A stretch of DNA of 50,535 nt from Bifiguratus adelaidae (Eukaryota > Mucoromycota > Endogonomycetes > Endogonales), in contig MVBO01000054.1 in NCBI GenBank assembly GCA_002261195.1, positions 1 to 50,535 of the forward strand, read 5' to 3'. Made by a program: the position numbers and the translations under genes. Numbering within the stretch: the first letter of the stretch is position 1; each line of letters opens with the position of its first letter. The notes under the pieces are model-generated. The model was not told the origin of the DNA. It saw only the letters and a program-made list of their open reading frames with translations, and made no database searches. Of this stretch, positions 31,760-40,819 are shown in pieces.

Positions 31760-33960
31760 GCCATGGTACCGAGGGAATTAGCAACACCATCTGGACACTG
31801 GCCGGACAAGTGCACATGCGGGTACGCTTTCGCATTGTTGGCACAGAACAGGTTCTCATGGCCATGGCACTATTTGTCCGCCAGGTGCATATAGTTCTCT
31901 ACATGTCCTTGACGCAGGAGTTTGAGTTTCCTGGCAAAGATGTGGTATGGTTAGAGCAGGAACAGAGGATGGTTACGGTCTACACCACATTTGAATACAA
32001 CTACATCAACGATGGACAAAACCGAGCTCTTACTGCGGCTCAGTTGTCACGGTTTTTCGTCAAAGTCACCACTAGCCGCAAGGTAGTGAGCAAAGAGGTC
32101 GTGCCCCCCGCCAATTGAGATCATTGGCCAATAGGAACACGCCCAGAATAGTTTTACGCCAGCAGCATAAACTCCAATATCACCTCCTCTTCTTGGTGGT
32201 CACACCGCCATCCACAATGTCGGTCCATTCCAGGTCCGAATGTTGGTAAATAGTGAATGTGTCGTGTCCTCACGCTTCTCCCTGCCCTGTTACAAAATCA
32301 TGATCACACAACCGCGAACCCCAAACCGCGTTTCTCTGCCATTCTGAAGCACTTTTGACAATTGAACCAAGAACCGAAGTGAGATCCCGTAAGGAAGCTT
32401 TGACGGATCAGGCACGGATTAAGAAAAGGACGAGCAAGTATATTGCGAATGACGATGACGGTAAGGTAAGATAAGATAAGGGTGAATCCTGGGCTCCTCA
32501 GCCTTCATGACCGATGATGCCATGTATATCGAAGGATCCCTGCAAGAGGTTTCGTCAGAAAAAACCTGATTCATCTTGCTCAGCACGGACACTTGCATCT
32601 TCTATAATTCCTTGCTTAGACACGTTTAGTTATGAGATGTCTGCAGTTCGATCATGGTCAACGGCACAGAATGGCCACGACATCATGCCAAGCCTTTACA
32701 AGAGACACTATCCAGGCTTAACGCACTTGGAGTGATGTGTCTATCGATCAATGCAAAAAGTTCATGCGTATCTCTTGTAGAGGGTATCTTGCGGTTGTGG
32801 TCTTTTTACACTGCAAACACTTGGTTATGTCGAAGGTCCGGGTCGGCTTTTGAGCATCCCTTAGTAGGCACGGTCTCAGACAAAACCTCGCATATCCCCC
32901 TTGTTATTGCTGTAGCACGTGGTATCTTTCGTTTCGCTATCGTGACAAATGGACCCCTCCTACCAGTACGAACCTTCTGACTAGTTTCCACTTCATCTGG
33001 AATTGGCAAAGCGTCTGACAACCATCAACAAGACGCGACAACATCTTCCCAAGGCATGGATTCATATGCTGTCGGCAATCCGATATGGTTCGGGAGGCAT
33101 CCGAGTCTGGCAGGTGGAAATCTACCGTTCTGCCAACCACTTTCGTTCTGAAATAGGCCATGTTTTGGCTGATGTTGGTGGCTTTCCTCAAATAGTCTAC
33201 CTACAGAGTTCCTAAGCCGAAACCTTAGGATGGTGTCTGAGATAAGTCGTGGTAGGTCCTTTCAGGCTTTGAGCTTGAGACTAGTGCTAAAGCTCATAAG
33301 AGATCCATCTTGTACGTTTTATGGGCTTCGTGAGTATATTCAACGGACATGCATTGCTTCAGTGCCTCCATGACCCGCATTCACGAGACCGTTACATGTC
33401 CTGACCGAGAGACGGAGACACCGGGATCCGCTTTCATGATATGGATGCTCTCCACTTACCGTGAAGCTACCCATGTGGGGAGCAGCGACATTTATAGCAT
33501 ACCGTCACACCCCAAGATACGAGGACAAAAATATCTTTTGTATGTTTGTAGGCGGCCTGCTAAGCATTATCGTAGATGACTTCGGCGCCGTCTCTAGTGA
33601 GCGTATATCGCGTAAAAGAGATCGCTGCGCTCTTCGTAGTTGGGAATGAAATAAAATCCTAGGCCTTATGCAATGTCGGCCCGATAGTGCAAATATACCT
33701 CCCGGCAGCGGTTTGAAATTAGCGTACTCTTTGTTGCAAACTTTGTCGGTTTACTCAACACTCCGTGACTGGATGCTTGTTTGCTCATCCGGGATCGGAA
33801 ATTACTCTATGGAAGCAAAATCATGACAAGATGTCCGTCCGACATCTTCTTCCAACGTACCTGTACAAATCCATTGATTACATCCTTTGGACCAATGTCC
33901 TTTCTACTACCTCTCCGTGGACCTTCCGTCGCTTAGTGAACAATGGGCAGATTCGTGAAC
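31760..33960. other. 2.2 kb without recognised gene
   Basis: It lies between the oxidase fragment and the bacterial-type decarboxylase. Open frames such as 31810-32118, 32654-32980 and 33003-33215 (plus) have no recognisable domain. A short GATAAG repeat (GGTAAGATAAGATAAGGG) is near 32466. Base composition is ordinary: line 33301-33360 has 25 G+C of 60. Confidence 0.45.
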
Positions 33961-34126
33961 GCTCTCGCGGGTGCTAATCACCATCAATCCATCACCCGGT
34001 CGGGCGCCGGCAAATCTTCGGCCAAGTGGAGACCTTAAAAGGAAACATGCCGATAGAGGGCTCTTGCCAGCATCACAACAGAGGCGCACGAAGCTACCAG
34101 AGCATAGAGAGAAGCAAGAAGGAGCT

Positions 34127-35539
34127 ATGGACCCCGAATCATTTCGCCAGATCGGTCATCAGCTCATCGACTACATCGCCGATTATCGCTTGAAGGTCGC
34201 TAACCTTCCTGTGATGGCACAGGCGGAGCCTGGCGCGATTCGCGCGCAGTTGCCAGGGACGCCGCCGGAATCGCCGGAGACATTTGATGCCATCTTTCAG
34301 GATCTAGACAAGGTCATTGTGCCTGGCCTCTCGCACTGGCAGCATCCCAACTTCTTTGGGTACTTTCCCTCCAACGCCATATTATCCTCGGTTCTCGGCG
34401 ATTACCTCAGCACCGGTCTCGGCGTCCTCGGCCTCTCCTGGCAGTCCAGCCCGGCGCTGAGCGAGCTGGAAGAGGTCACTACCGACTGGATGCGCCAGAT
34501 GGTCGGCCTTTCGGAGAACTGGAGCGGTGTGATCCAGGATACGGCGTCCACCAGCACTCTGGTCGCCCTGATGTGCGCGCGCGAACGGACGACGAACTTC
34601 TCGTTGGCACGCGGCGGCCTGCAGAGTGAGGAACGCCCCCTGATCGTCTACGCCTCCACGCAGAGCCATAGCTCGGTTGATAAAGCCGCCCTGCTCGCCG
34701 GTTTTGGTAGAGCAAACGTCCGCCTCATCCCCACGGACGAGCGTTACGCTATCCGGCCCGAGGCCCTCGCAGCCGCCATCGAGGAGGATATTCGCAACGG
34801 CCTTACTCCCTGCGCCGTCGTCGCTACGGTCGGCACCACCGCGACCACCGCGCTCGATCCGGTCGAGGCAATTGCAAAGGTGGCACGCAAGCACAATCTA
34901 TGGCTACACGTCGATACAGCGATGGCAGGCTCCGCCATGATCCTGCCCGAGTGCCGCTGGATGTGGCAGGGCATCGAAGAGGCCGATTCGTTGGTCATTA
35001 ATGCCCATAAATGGCTCGGAGTCGCTTTCGATTGCTCGCTCTATTACGTACGAGACCCGCAGCACCTCGTACGCGTAATGGGCACCAATCCAAGCTTCTT
35101 GCAGAGTGCGGTCGACGACAAGGTCAAGAATCTTCGCGACTGGGGCATTCCATTGGGCCGCCGCTTCCGCGCCCTCAAGCTATGGTGCCTGATCCGCGAA
35201 CAAGGCGTGACCGGACTCCAGGACCGCCTACGACGCGACATGAGCAACGCGAACTGGCTCGCCAAACAGATCGAAGCCACCCCCAAATGGCGGATTCTTG
35301 CCCCCGTCTCTCTGCAAACCCTCTGTGTGCGTCACGAACCGGACGGCCTCAATGGTCCCGAACTGGACAAGCATACCCAAGCCTGGGCCGCCCGTGCCAA
35401 CGCCTCCGGCCACGCCTACCTCACCCCCGCCACCCTCGACAACCAATGGATGGTCCGCATCTCCATCGGCGCCGTCCCCACCGAACGCGAACACGTCGCT
35501 GCCCTGTGGGAACTGCTTCAACGGGTGGTGAAAGAGTGA
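34127..35539 (+). CDS. Aromatic-L-amino-acid / tyrosine decarboxylase, bacterial type
   Basis: PLP-dependent group II decarboxylase, 470 aa from ATG 34127. The frame is open further upstream, but MDPESFRQIGHQLIDYIADY is the usual start of the family. Landmarks: LSHWQHPNFFGYFPSNAILS, SWQSSPALSELEEV, GVIQDTASTSTLVALMCARE, SHSSVDKAALLAG with the PLP-stacking His181, VVATVGTT, LWLHVDTAMAGSAMILPECR with the Asp that holds the PLP nitrogen, and NAHKWLG with Lys295, the Schiff-base lysine. These enzymes turn tryptophan, tyrosine, phenylalanine or DOPA into the amine and CO2. There are no introns, and G+C is high (42 of 60 at 34561-34620; 39 of 60 at 35341-35400), against about 40-52 percent in lines checked elsewhere. 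The wording of the motifs is that of proteobacterial members more than of fungal ones. The gene is intact, so it is probably functional and acquired. Confidence 0.9.
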   Translation: MDPESFRQIGHQLIDYIADYRLKVANLPVMAQAEPGAIRAQLPGTPPESPETFDAIFQDLDKVIVPGLSHWQHPNFFGYFPSNAILSSVLGDYLSTGLGVLGLSWQSSPALSELEEVTTDWMRQMVGLSENWSGVIQDTASTSTLVALMCARERTTNFSLARGGLQSEERPLIVYASTQSHSSVDKAALLAGFGRANVRLIPTDERYAIRPEALAAAIEEDIRNGLTPCAVVATVGTTATTALDPVEAIAKVARKHNLWLHVDTAMAGSAMILPECRWMWQGIEEADSLVINAHKWLGVAFDCSLYYVRDPQHLVRVMGTNPSFLQSAVDDKVKNLRDWGIPLGRRFRALKLWCLIREQGVTGLQDRLRRDMSNANWLAKQIEATPKWRILAPVSLQTLCVRHEPDGLNGPELDKHTQAWAARANASGHAYLTPATLDNQWMVRISIGAVPTEREHVAALWELLQRVVKE

Positions 35540-36020
35540 TTGACATAGAACAGTACCAGTATTTAATCCTTTTCGTCGTCGGGTTGTCGTCAAAACGTAT
35601 AGCATACCCCATGTTGCTCCTTAGTAAACGGATAGAGCCAAAGATAGAACTGAAGACTTAAATATACATTCTTGTCCACCTCTTGCAGCCCTCACTACTG
35701 GACCGGATGAGCTCCCATCGAGGCTCAACATCCGGGAGACGAAGCAGTAAATGGCGCCACCTGCAACCGAGTCCCGTGACAGCTTCGTCATGTTCTGCGC
35801 CAGAGCGATTCTGATCCTCCAAATACGGTCGAAAATAGACCGCCTGTTTCTATTTCCAATGTCTGACGTCTTTGAGTTCAGGAACCCAAAGAGGGGGAGA
35901 TGCTCGACGTCATTTTGTCACATGCCTTTTATGTCGTTTCTATGATTCCGTAGATCACTACGCATTCCTATTGCCGAAAATAAAGCAACGTTAGACCAAA
36001 GGACAAAAAGGACAAAAGGG
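35540..36020. other. Intergenic, no gene seen
   Basis: G+C falls back to ordinary levels within about 50 bases of the decarboxylase stop. No bacterial flanking gene, transposase or repeat is visible. Confidence 0.45.
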
Positions 36021-36028
36021 TATATAAA
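36021..36028 (+). promoter_or_regulatory. TATA box of the small membrane protein gene
   Basis: TATATAAA lies 79 bases before the start codon, followed by a pyrimidine-rich leader (36040-36075). This is a strong core promoter for this window. Confidence 0.5.
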
Positions 36029-36099
36029 CGGCTTATTCTTCAGTATTCTCTTTCATCTCCACCTCTATTCTCGTTCAAACCGCAAGCGACCTCTATACC

Positions 36100-36495
36100 A
36101 TGTTGAAAGCGACACCAAGCGTCTATTTAGCCACATTGCTGTGGATGTGCAACTGGGCGTCCACCTATGCTCAAAGTGCGACTGCTACCGTTGCCGTGGG
36201 CTCTTCGGGCGGCTCAGGCTCAAGCCCGTCTGATTCGAGTTCATCTGGTTCAGGCTCGTCTGGTATAGCGTCTGGTCTATCCTCTGGTGCCATTGCCGGT
36301 ATTGTCATTGGTGTTGTGGTCTTCGTCGTCATTATTGTCTTGTTGATCTTGCGCGAATGCATCGCTCGTCCTGCGGTGGTAGACGAAGAAATAGCTCCTG
36401 TCGCCGCTCCAATTGCGCGTCCTCCCGTAGCTGGTCCTCCCATGGCGCGCGCTCCAGTGATGGCCCAGCCAGCACCTGTTGTTGCCGGGTATTGA
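36100..36495 (+). CDS. Small single-pass membrane protein with Ser/Gly ectodomain
   Basis: 131 aa, single exon. It has a signal peptide (residues 1-25, ending STYAQS), then a Ser/Gly/Thr-rich stretch of about 45 residues suited to O-glycosylation, a small-residue lead-in and membrane helix (GAIAGIVIGVVVFVVIIVLL) followed by Arg-Glu-Cys, then a cytosolic tail rich in Pro, Ala, Val and Met (for example PIARPPVAGPPMARAP). The layout resembles Mid2/WSC-type wall-stress sensors and other fungal proteins with a GAIAGIVIG helix, but it lacks the WSC cysteine domain and is short. Expression looks likely from the strong TATA box and leader. Function unknown; a wall or surface role is an inference from layout only. 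Confidence 0.65.
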   Translation: MLKATPSVYLATLLWMCNWASTYAQSATATVAVGSSGGSGSSPSDSSSSGSGSSGIASGLSSGAIAGIVIGVVVFVVIIVLLILRECIARPAVVDEEIAPVAAPIARPPVAGPPMARAPVMAQPAPVVAGY

Positions 36496-37380
36496 TGATG
36501 GTGTCATTTGGTTGTACAACTCTGTCATTTGTTTATACATAATGTATATATAGTTTAATCCCCACGGAATGCCTCCTTTTTGGAACTTTGTACCACCTTG
36601 TTTGCCGATCTTATTTCCCCACATGGAAAGTTGCCAATGACTTCATTCTGCCATGCACGATAGTAGAAACGGGTAGATTAGCTTTAATGATGTCAATCCA
36701 TTGGCACGAGATTGGTCATAGCCCTAAACCCTCACTCCTAATCCTAAGGCTGAACACCAATTAGCTGTGATCCCCACACAATCTCTATACCCCGCTGTGA
36801 CCAAGTACCGCCGCACCAATCATCATCGCAGAGACGCAGATCTAGAATATAGACTTAGAACTATTTAATCATAGAACAATGGAAACGTATAGATTGTCCG
36901 TTATCAGCATAGCAACCAGCCTCTCCTAGTCTCTCTCTGGTCTCACTTAGTCTTACAGCCCCAACTGTTATCCGCCTGCAACACCTGGCACCCTCCTGTC
37001 CTCGATCCCAAGTCCAAAGCTTAACAATGGTCGTACGGCGTGATGGTCAATGCAACCGTTGTACGTATGCCGACTATCCTCTCCCTGTCTCCCAGACAAA
37101 CTTCACGCTGGCCACACCAAATGCGTCGTTTTGGCAATGAGTCGAGGCTTTCCTACGGGCACTCTGTATCTTTGAACGACCATTGAGGTACAGGGCATTG
37201 TGAGATCACGGCAATGAATCCGGTTCCCGGATACGGAATCCTTGCAAGATTGACACTGGCATCCTGTTTATCAACCAGACCCATCCTAGCTAAGTCGAAC
37301 CCTCATTGCTCCCTTGCTATCCGATCCCTTGGGTGCGACCGGCACGAAGGCCATGATTCCAAGCGTTTCCATTTCCTTAC
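36496..37380. other. Intergenic, no gene seen
   Basis: Contains the 3' flank of the small membrane protein gene and about 800 bases without any long frame. No RNA gene recognised. Confidence 0.4.
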
Positions 37381-37926
37381 TTGACGACTTTGTACGGCTT
37401 CCACTGGATCCGATTACGACGATGCGTTGGCTGTGGTAGGGTCGCCATTGGTGTCTTGGGACTTTGGCAGCTCACCGAGCGCTCCAGTCAAGATTGCCAG
37501 CGCCCTTTCCGGCATTTTATCGGATATTGCCGACTACATTCCAGGCATTGTCACAGCTGGCGGTCAAGTGGTTGCGAATGCACACATTGATAGCGCTACA
37601 TACGCTCTTTTCGCAACATTGGACCGCCAACCCAGCTTTTGCCCAACATTACGCTGATCGAAGTGTCTATTCTCAAATCGTTTGAACCCGCTCAGATGGG
37701 CGCTTATTTAAACGAGGCCGAGGCCAATGAGGTGGATCACAAGCAGTCCTTCTGGGGTGCAAACTATCCAAAGCCTTACGCCATTAAGGCAGCTAGAGAT
37801 CTACATGGCTTGTACATTACGCGGAAAGGTGTTGGGAGCGAAATTTGGGATGGCGATGGACTTGGCCGGATTACACGACGGAAGCGCCTTGCAGGATCGC
37901 CGCCGTCCCTCTGCTATGGAGGATAG
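37381..37926 (+). pseudogene. C-terminal fragment of a berberine-bridge-type FAD oxidase
   Basis: The end of this stretch encodes AYLNEAEANEVDHKQSFWGA and NYPKPYAIKAARDLHGLYIT, then RKGVGSEIWDGDGLGRI. This is the BBE domain that closes FAD oxidases of this type (F-x-G-x-N-Y, then a GVGSE-W tail). Upstream pieces VGSPLVSWDFGSSPSAPVKI and ATYALFATLDRQPSF lie in a different frame, so at least one frameshift is needed near 37625. There is no FAD-binding half before it. The relation to the N-terminal fragment at 31.4-31.8 kb is unclear: they are on opposite strands and could come from one broken gene or two. Confidence 0.6.
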
Positions 37927-37929
37927 AGC

Positions 37930-38235
37930 TGTCTCGTCAGTAGCGGACTAAGTGGGAGGCTTCAAGTCAATGTCGTTCTTGCTGAGGTTCATCCTTCCTA
38001 TCAAAGTCTAGCAATTATACAAATGGATAAAAAATAACCACCATTTTCAATCAGACTTCTTTCGCATCTTTGCATTGACTATTGTCAAAGTCCATCAGTA
38101 GGGTTGAACCCAGTAGGAAATAGGCTGCTCGGGGATATAACATTGCAACTACTATATATATTTACAAGCCTGTGCCACATCAAAGGGGAATATTCCATTG
38201 GATTAATTAATAAGCGCTTTCAGCGAGATGTTTGC
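37930..38235. other. Intergenic between convergent units
   Basis: AT-rich 3' flank of the sugar transporter and of the oxidase fragment. Nothing else seen. Confidence 0.4.
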
Positions 38236-39810
38236 CTACGCCTCTTCTTCCTTGACCAACTCCTGGATCTTCGGATCATTCTTGCCATCCAGCACCAAGG
38301 CAACTTCTTCCAATGTTCTTCCTTTGGTTTCGGGGAAGAAAAAGTAAACGGCAACTACTTCCACTGCAATTATGCAAATGTAGACAATGTAGTATCGCCA
38401 AGAGATATCCGACATGGCAATCGTATTGACGAAGCCATTGTAGATTAGAGCGATGGTAGCAACTATTTGCATGATGTTGATACCCTTGGCGCGAAGAGAA
38501 TAACTGAGGACTTCGGTCAGGTAGAGATAGGGAACGGCGTTCATTCCTGCATTGTAGCAGAGGTAGAACAAGAAAATCATCGCCAAAACACCGTTACCAA
38601 GCGCAGGCACGAATCCCTGTTGTTGATTGAGGGCCGAAAGGATGGTCCAAATGATGAAACTGGTGAGCATACCGACGGTACTGAACAGGAAGAGACCGCG
38701 ACGACCGAACCTTTCTACCGTGCTGGCAGCAGCAAAGGAAACCACGAGGTTGTATACTGTTAAGCCAAGGTTGATTTGAAGTTGTATGGTGGCATCGGTG
38801 ATACCAATCGAGTCAAGAACCTGGGAAAGGTAATACGAGACGAGACCGTTTCCGGAAAGCTGCATCATGGCGGGAATCATGCATACCAAGAACAATCGAT
38901 GGCGGTTACCCTTGGTCTTGAAGAACTCGAGATAACTGGTGGATTTTTGGGCCTTTTCCGCTTCGATGGCAGCCATAATTTCGTTCATCTCAAAGTCAAC
39001 AAGCGCTGATTGTTCAGCCCCACCTGCATGGTGTTTGAGCAGGGTTCGACGGGCTTCTTCTACCTTTCCCTTGTAGACCAGGTAACGAGGTGACTCAGGG
39101 AGAAAATAGATGAATATGACTTGCAACAGTGGAAAAAATCCTTGCATAAGCGAAGGGATACGCCACGCCCAGGATGTAGACGCCGGCATAAAGCTGGTCC
39201 GAAGAGTGATCGCAGCCGCAACGAGGGCTCCGAGATACCAAAGAGTATTGTAAATGGCTGTAAGAATGTGTCGATGGGTCGGATAAGCAATCTCAGAGAC
39301 CAACATGGGCGACGGGATTACGGCGATAAGGCCTCCGAAACCAATGATCATTCTCGAGACCAAAAACATGGCAAAGTCCTGCGAGGCAGCTTGCAAGATG
39401 GCGCCGATAACCAGCAGAAGCGATCCAAAGAAAATGGGGAATCGTCGACCCATATGATCACAGATCCAAGGCGTAACCGGGAAAGCAATGATTTGTCCGA
39501 AGATAACACCGTTCACCAGAGCACCAAGCGGTCCACCGGTTGGGTGGTTGAAGTAGTCTTCCCACTGCGTCATAGCCTGCAAGCCGTTGAGCAGAGAACC
39601 ATCGTATCCGTTTGTGGTGGAAGAAAGGAAGCAGACGATCATGGACAAGTTGAGGAGGAGCAAATGCCGTGTTTTGTACCAGGGGGCCGCGTTGGCAGGC
39701 AACACATCCTCCAACGTAAGCTTGCGTGGATCGCTCATTTTCTCGTCGACTTCGTTTTGCTTCTCAACTACTGGATCCATATAGACTGTCTCGCGTGCTT
39801 CTGTATCCAT
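38236..39810 (-). CDS. MFS sugar transporter (hexose/lactose permease type)
   Basis: About 524 aa, single exon. The frame also contains ATG 39846, but that codon lies inside a TATA-like TATAAATGG (39851-39843), so it should not be in the mRNA. I place the start at the next ATG, 39810 (MDTEARETV); 39780 is also possible. Twelve helices are expected. Sugar-porter motifs: GYDGSLLNGLQAM in helix 1, DHMGRRFPIFFGS (loop 2-3), SPMLVSEIAYPTHR, PESPRYLVYKGKVEEARR (loop 6), ERFGRRGLFLFS (loop 8-9), and PETKGRTLEEV after helix 12. These define proton-coupled or facilitative sugar carriers of the plasma membrane. Intact. It shares a promoter element with the GH71/99-like gene 10 kb away, which suggests that uptake and breakdown are regulated together. 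The sugar is not determinable. Confidence 0.92.
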   Translation of the reverse strand: MDTEARETVYMDPVVEKQNEVDEKMSDPRKLTLEDVLPANAAPWYKTRHLLLLNLSMIVCFLSSTTNGYDGSLLNGLQAMTQWEDYFNHPTGGPLGALVNGVIFGQIIAFPVTPWICDHMGRRFPIFFGSLLLVIGAILQAASQDFAMFLVSRMIIGFGGLIAVIPSPMLVSEIAYPTHRHILTAIYNTLWYLGALVAAAITLRTSFMPASTSWAWRIPSLMQGFFPLLQVIFIYFLPESPRYLVYKGKVEEARRTLLKHHAGGAEQSALVDFEMNEIMAAIEAEKAQKSTSYLEFFKTKGNRHRLFLVCMIPAMMQLSGNGLVSYYLSQVLDSIGITDATIQLQINLGLTVYNLVVSFAAASTVERFGRRGLFLFSTVGMLTSFIIWTILSALNQQQGFVPALGNGVLAMIFLFYLCYNAGMNAVPYLYLTEVLSYSLRAKGINIMQIVATIALIYNGFVNTIAMSDISWRYYIVYICIIAVEVVAVYFFFPETKGRTLEEVALVLDGKNDPKIQELVKEEEA

Positions 39811-39842
39811 CGTTACCTTCAAAAGCCCGACCGTACCTTGGA

Positions 39843-39851
39843 CCATTTATA
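39843..39851 (-). promoter_or_regulatory. TATA box of the sugar transporter
   Basis: On the minus strand TATAAATGG lies about 40 bases upstream of the chosen ATG at 39810. Its own ATG would be the first codon of the long frame, which argues against that start. Confidence 0.5.
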
Positions 39852-39912
39852 GCCCCACATTGATTCCTAAAATGGAAAGGTTGCCGGCTGTTCTATGCCA
39901 AAGCGGGACAAC

Positions 39913-39933
39913 GCGGGGAATGCGGAATTCCCG
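39913..39933 (-). promoter_or_regulatory. GCGGGG / GGAATTCCC element upstream of the sugar transporter
   Basis: Plus strand reads GCGGGGAAT, then GCGGAATTCCCG, about 60 bases upstream of the TATA box. It resembles the tandem element before the GH71/99-like gene (GGAATTCCCCGC) and contains a SYGGGG Mig1/CreA core. Two sites of this type in two sugar-related promoters support carbon repression, without proof. Confidence 0.4.
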
Positions 39934-40819
39934 TCATTGTTTCTCTCGGACGCTCAAGCATCGTCCCCGAAAAGGCGGAAAATAGGCCGTGAATGTGGGG
40001 AAGAGGGCTTGTTTCAACCAAAATGACCAAAGCGCTCCTCCCCAAATTCGGACAATGCACCCTGGCACATTGCGGGAGAAGTGGAATGAGTTGGGATCTC
40101 CTTCTCCGTGGTGTGTGTGTGGCGATATGCGTGCAAACGCGCTGACATGAACCAACCAGTGCTGAGCGATGTTACACGGGTATCCGTGTCGATGGAGCGA
40201 AACAGGGACTGTGATTGGGAAAATATTTGACCCGGTGGAAAAGCATGTGTTTGGGAGACGCACAGAGACAATACGCGGAGATCTATCCGCTAGTCTAAGA
40301 TAGCTATCCTGCAGCTATCCTGAAATAATGGAATGATTGGTTTTTGTGGCAAATCCGGTGATTCAGTCGGTCAGTGTGGAAATTCGTTGTTTGACACTGA
40401 ACGCGCAATCCAGAGGCAAAGGGACAACTGAAATATGGTGCGAAGAGTTGGTAAAAGACATTTCATCTTGTCACAGTGACAGCAACCTTGTCGCCACCTC
40501 CAACATACATTACGAATGTGAGGACACATGATGCGTAGTCGGTGAAGCAATAACCGCTCGGCCCACGGTTAATTACGCCAACGGCGAACCTTTCGGACCC
40601 AGGCCGAAGGTCATCCGGTCCCGTATTGCCCTGACTCCGGTACAGGCTCTTGGCGACTTTGTCCAACTCTCCAGATTGGTAATCATGTCTAAATGAGGTA
40701 AATCGTCCGAGGAACCGCGGTATCTGGATGGAGCCATGCATCAGGGTTGCTTTTCAGTTGGATGCATGAAATGAATGTCTATATGAACAATGCCATCCTA
40801 CAATTACAATGTGGACCAT
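39934..40819. other. Intergenic, no gene recognised
   Basis: Boundary zone between the accessory part and the housekeeping part. Short minus frames (39934-40271, 40463-40741) have no domain. A small direct repeat GCTATCCTG-AGCTATCCTG is near 40303-40322. Confidence 0.45.

Noticed and set aside
1-38235. Repeat-induced point mutation as cause of the decay
   Set aside because: The duplicated P450 copies are not riddled with C-to-T stops; the lesions are mainly indels and truncations. Only the TAG at 10569 and TAA at 2176 would fit.
39121-39852. 243-codon open frame on the plus strand
   Set aside because: It lies antisense to the sugar transporter, is very polar with many Arg/Asp/Lys, has no domain, and follows the codon pattern of the real gene.
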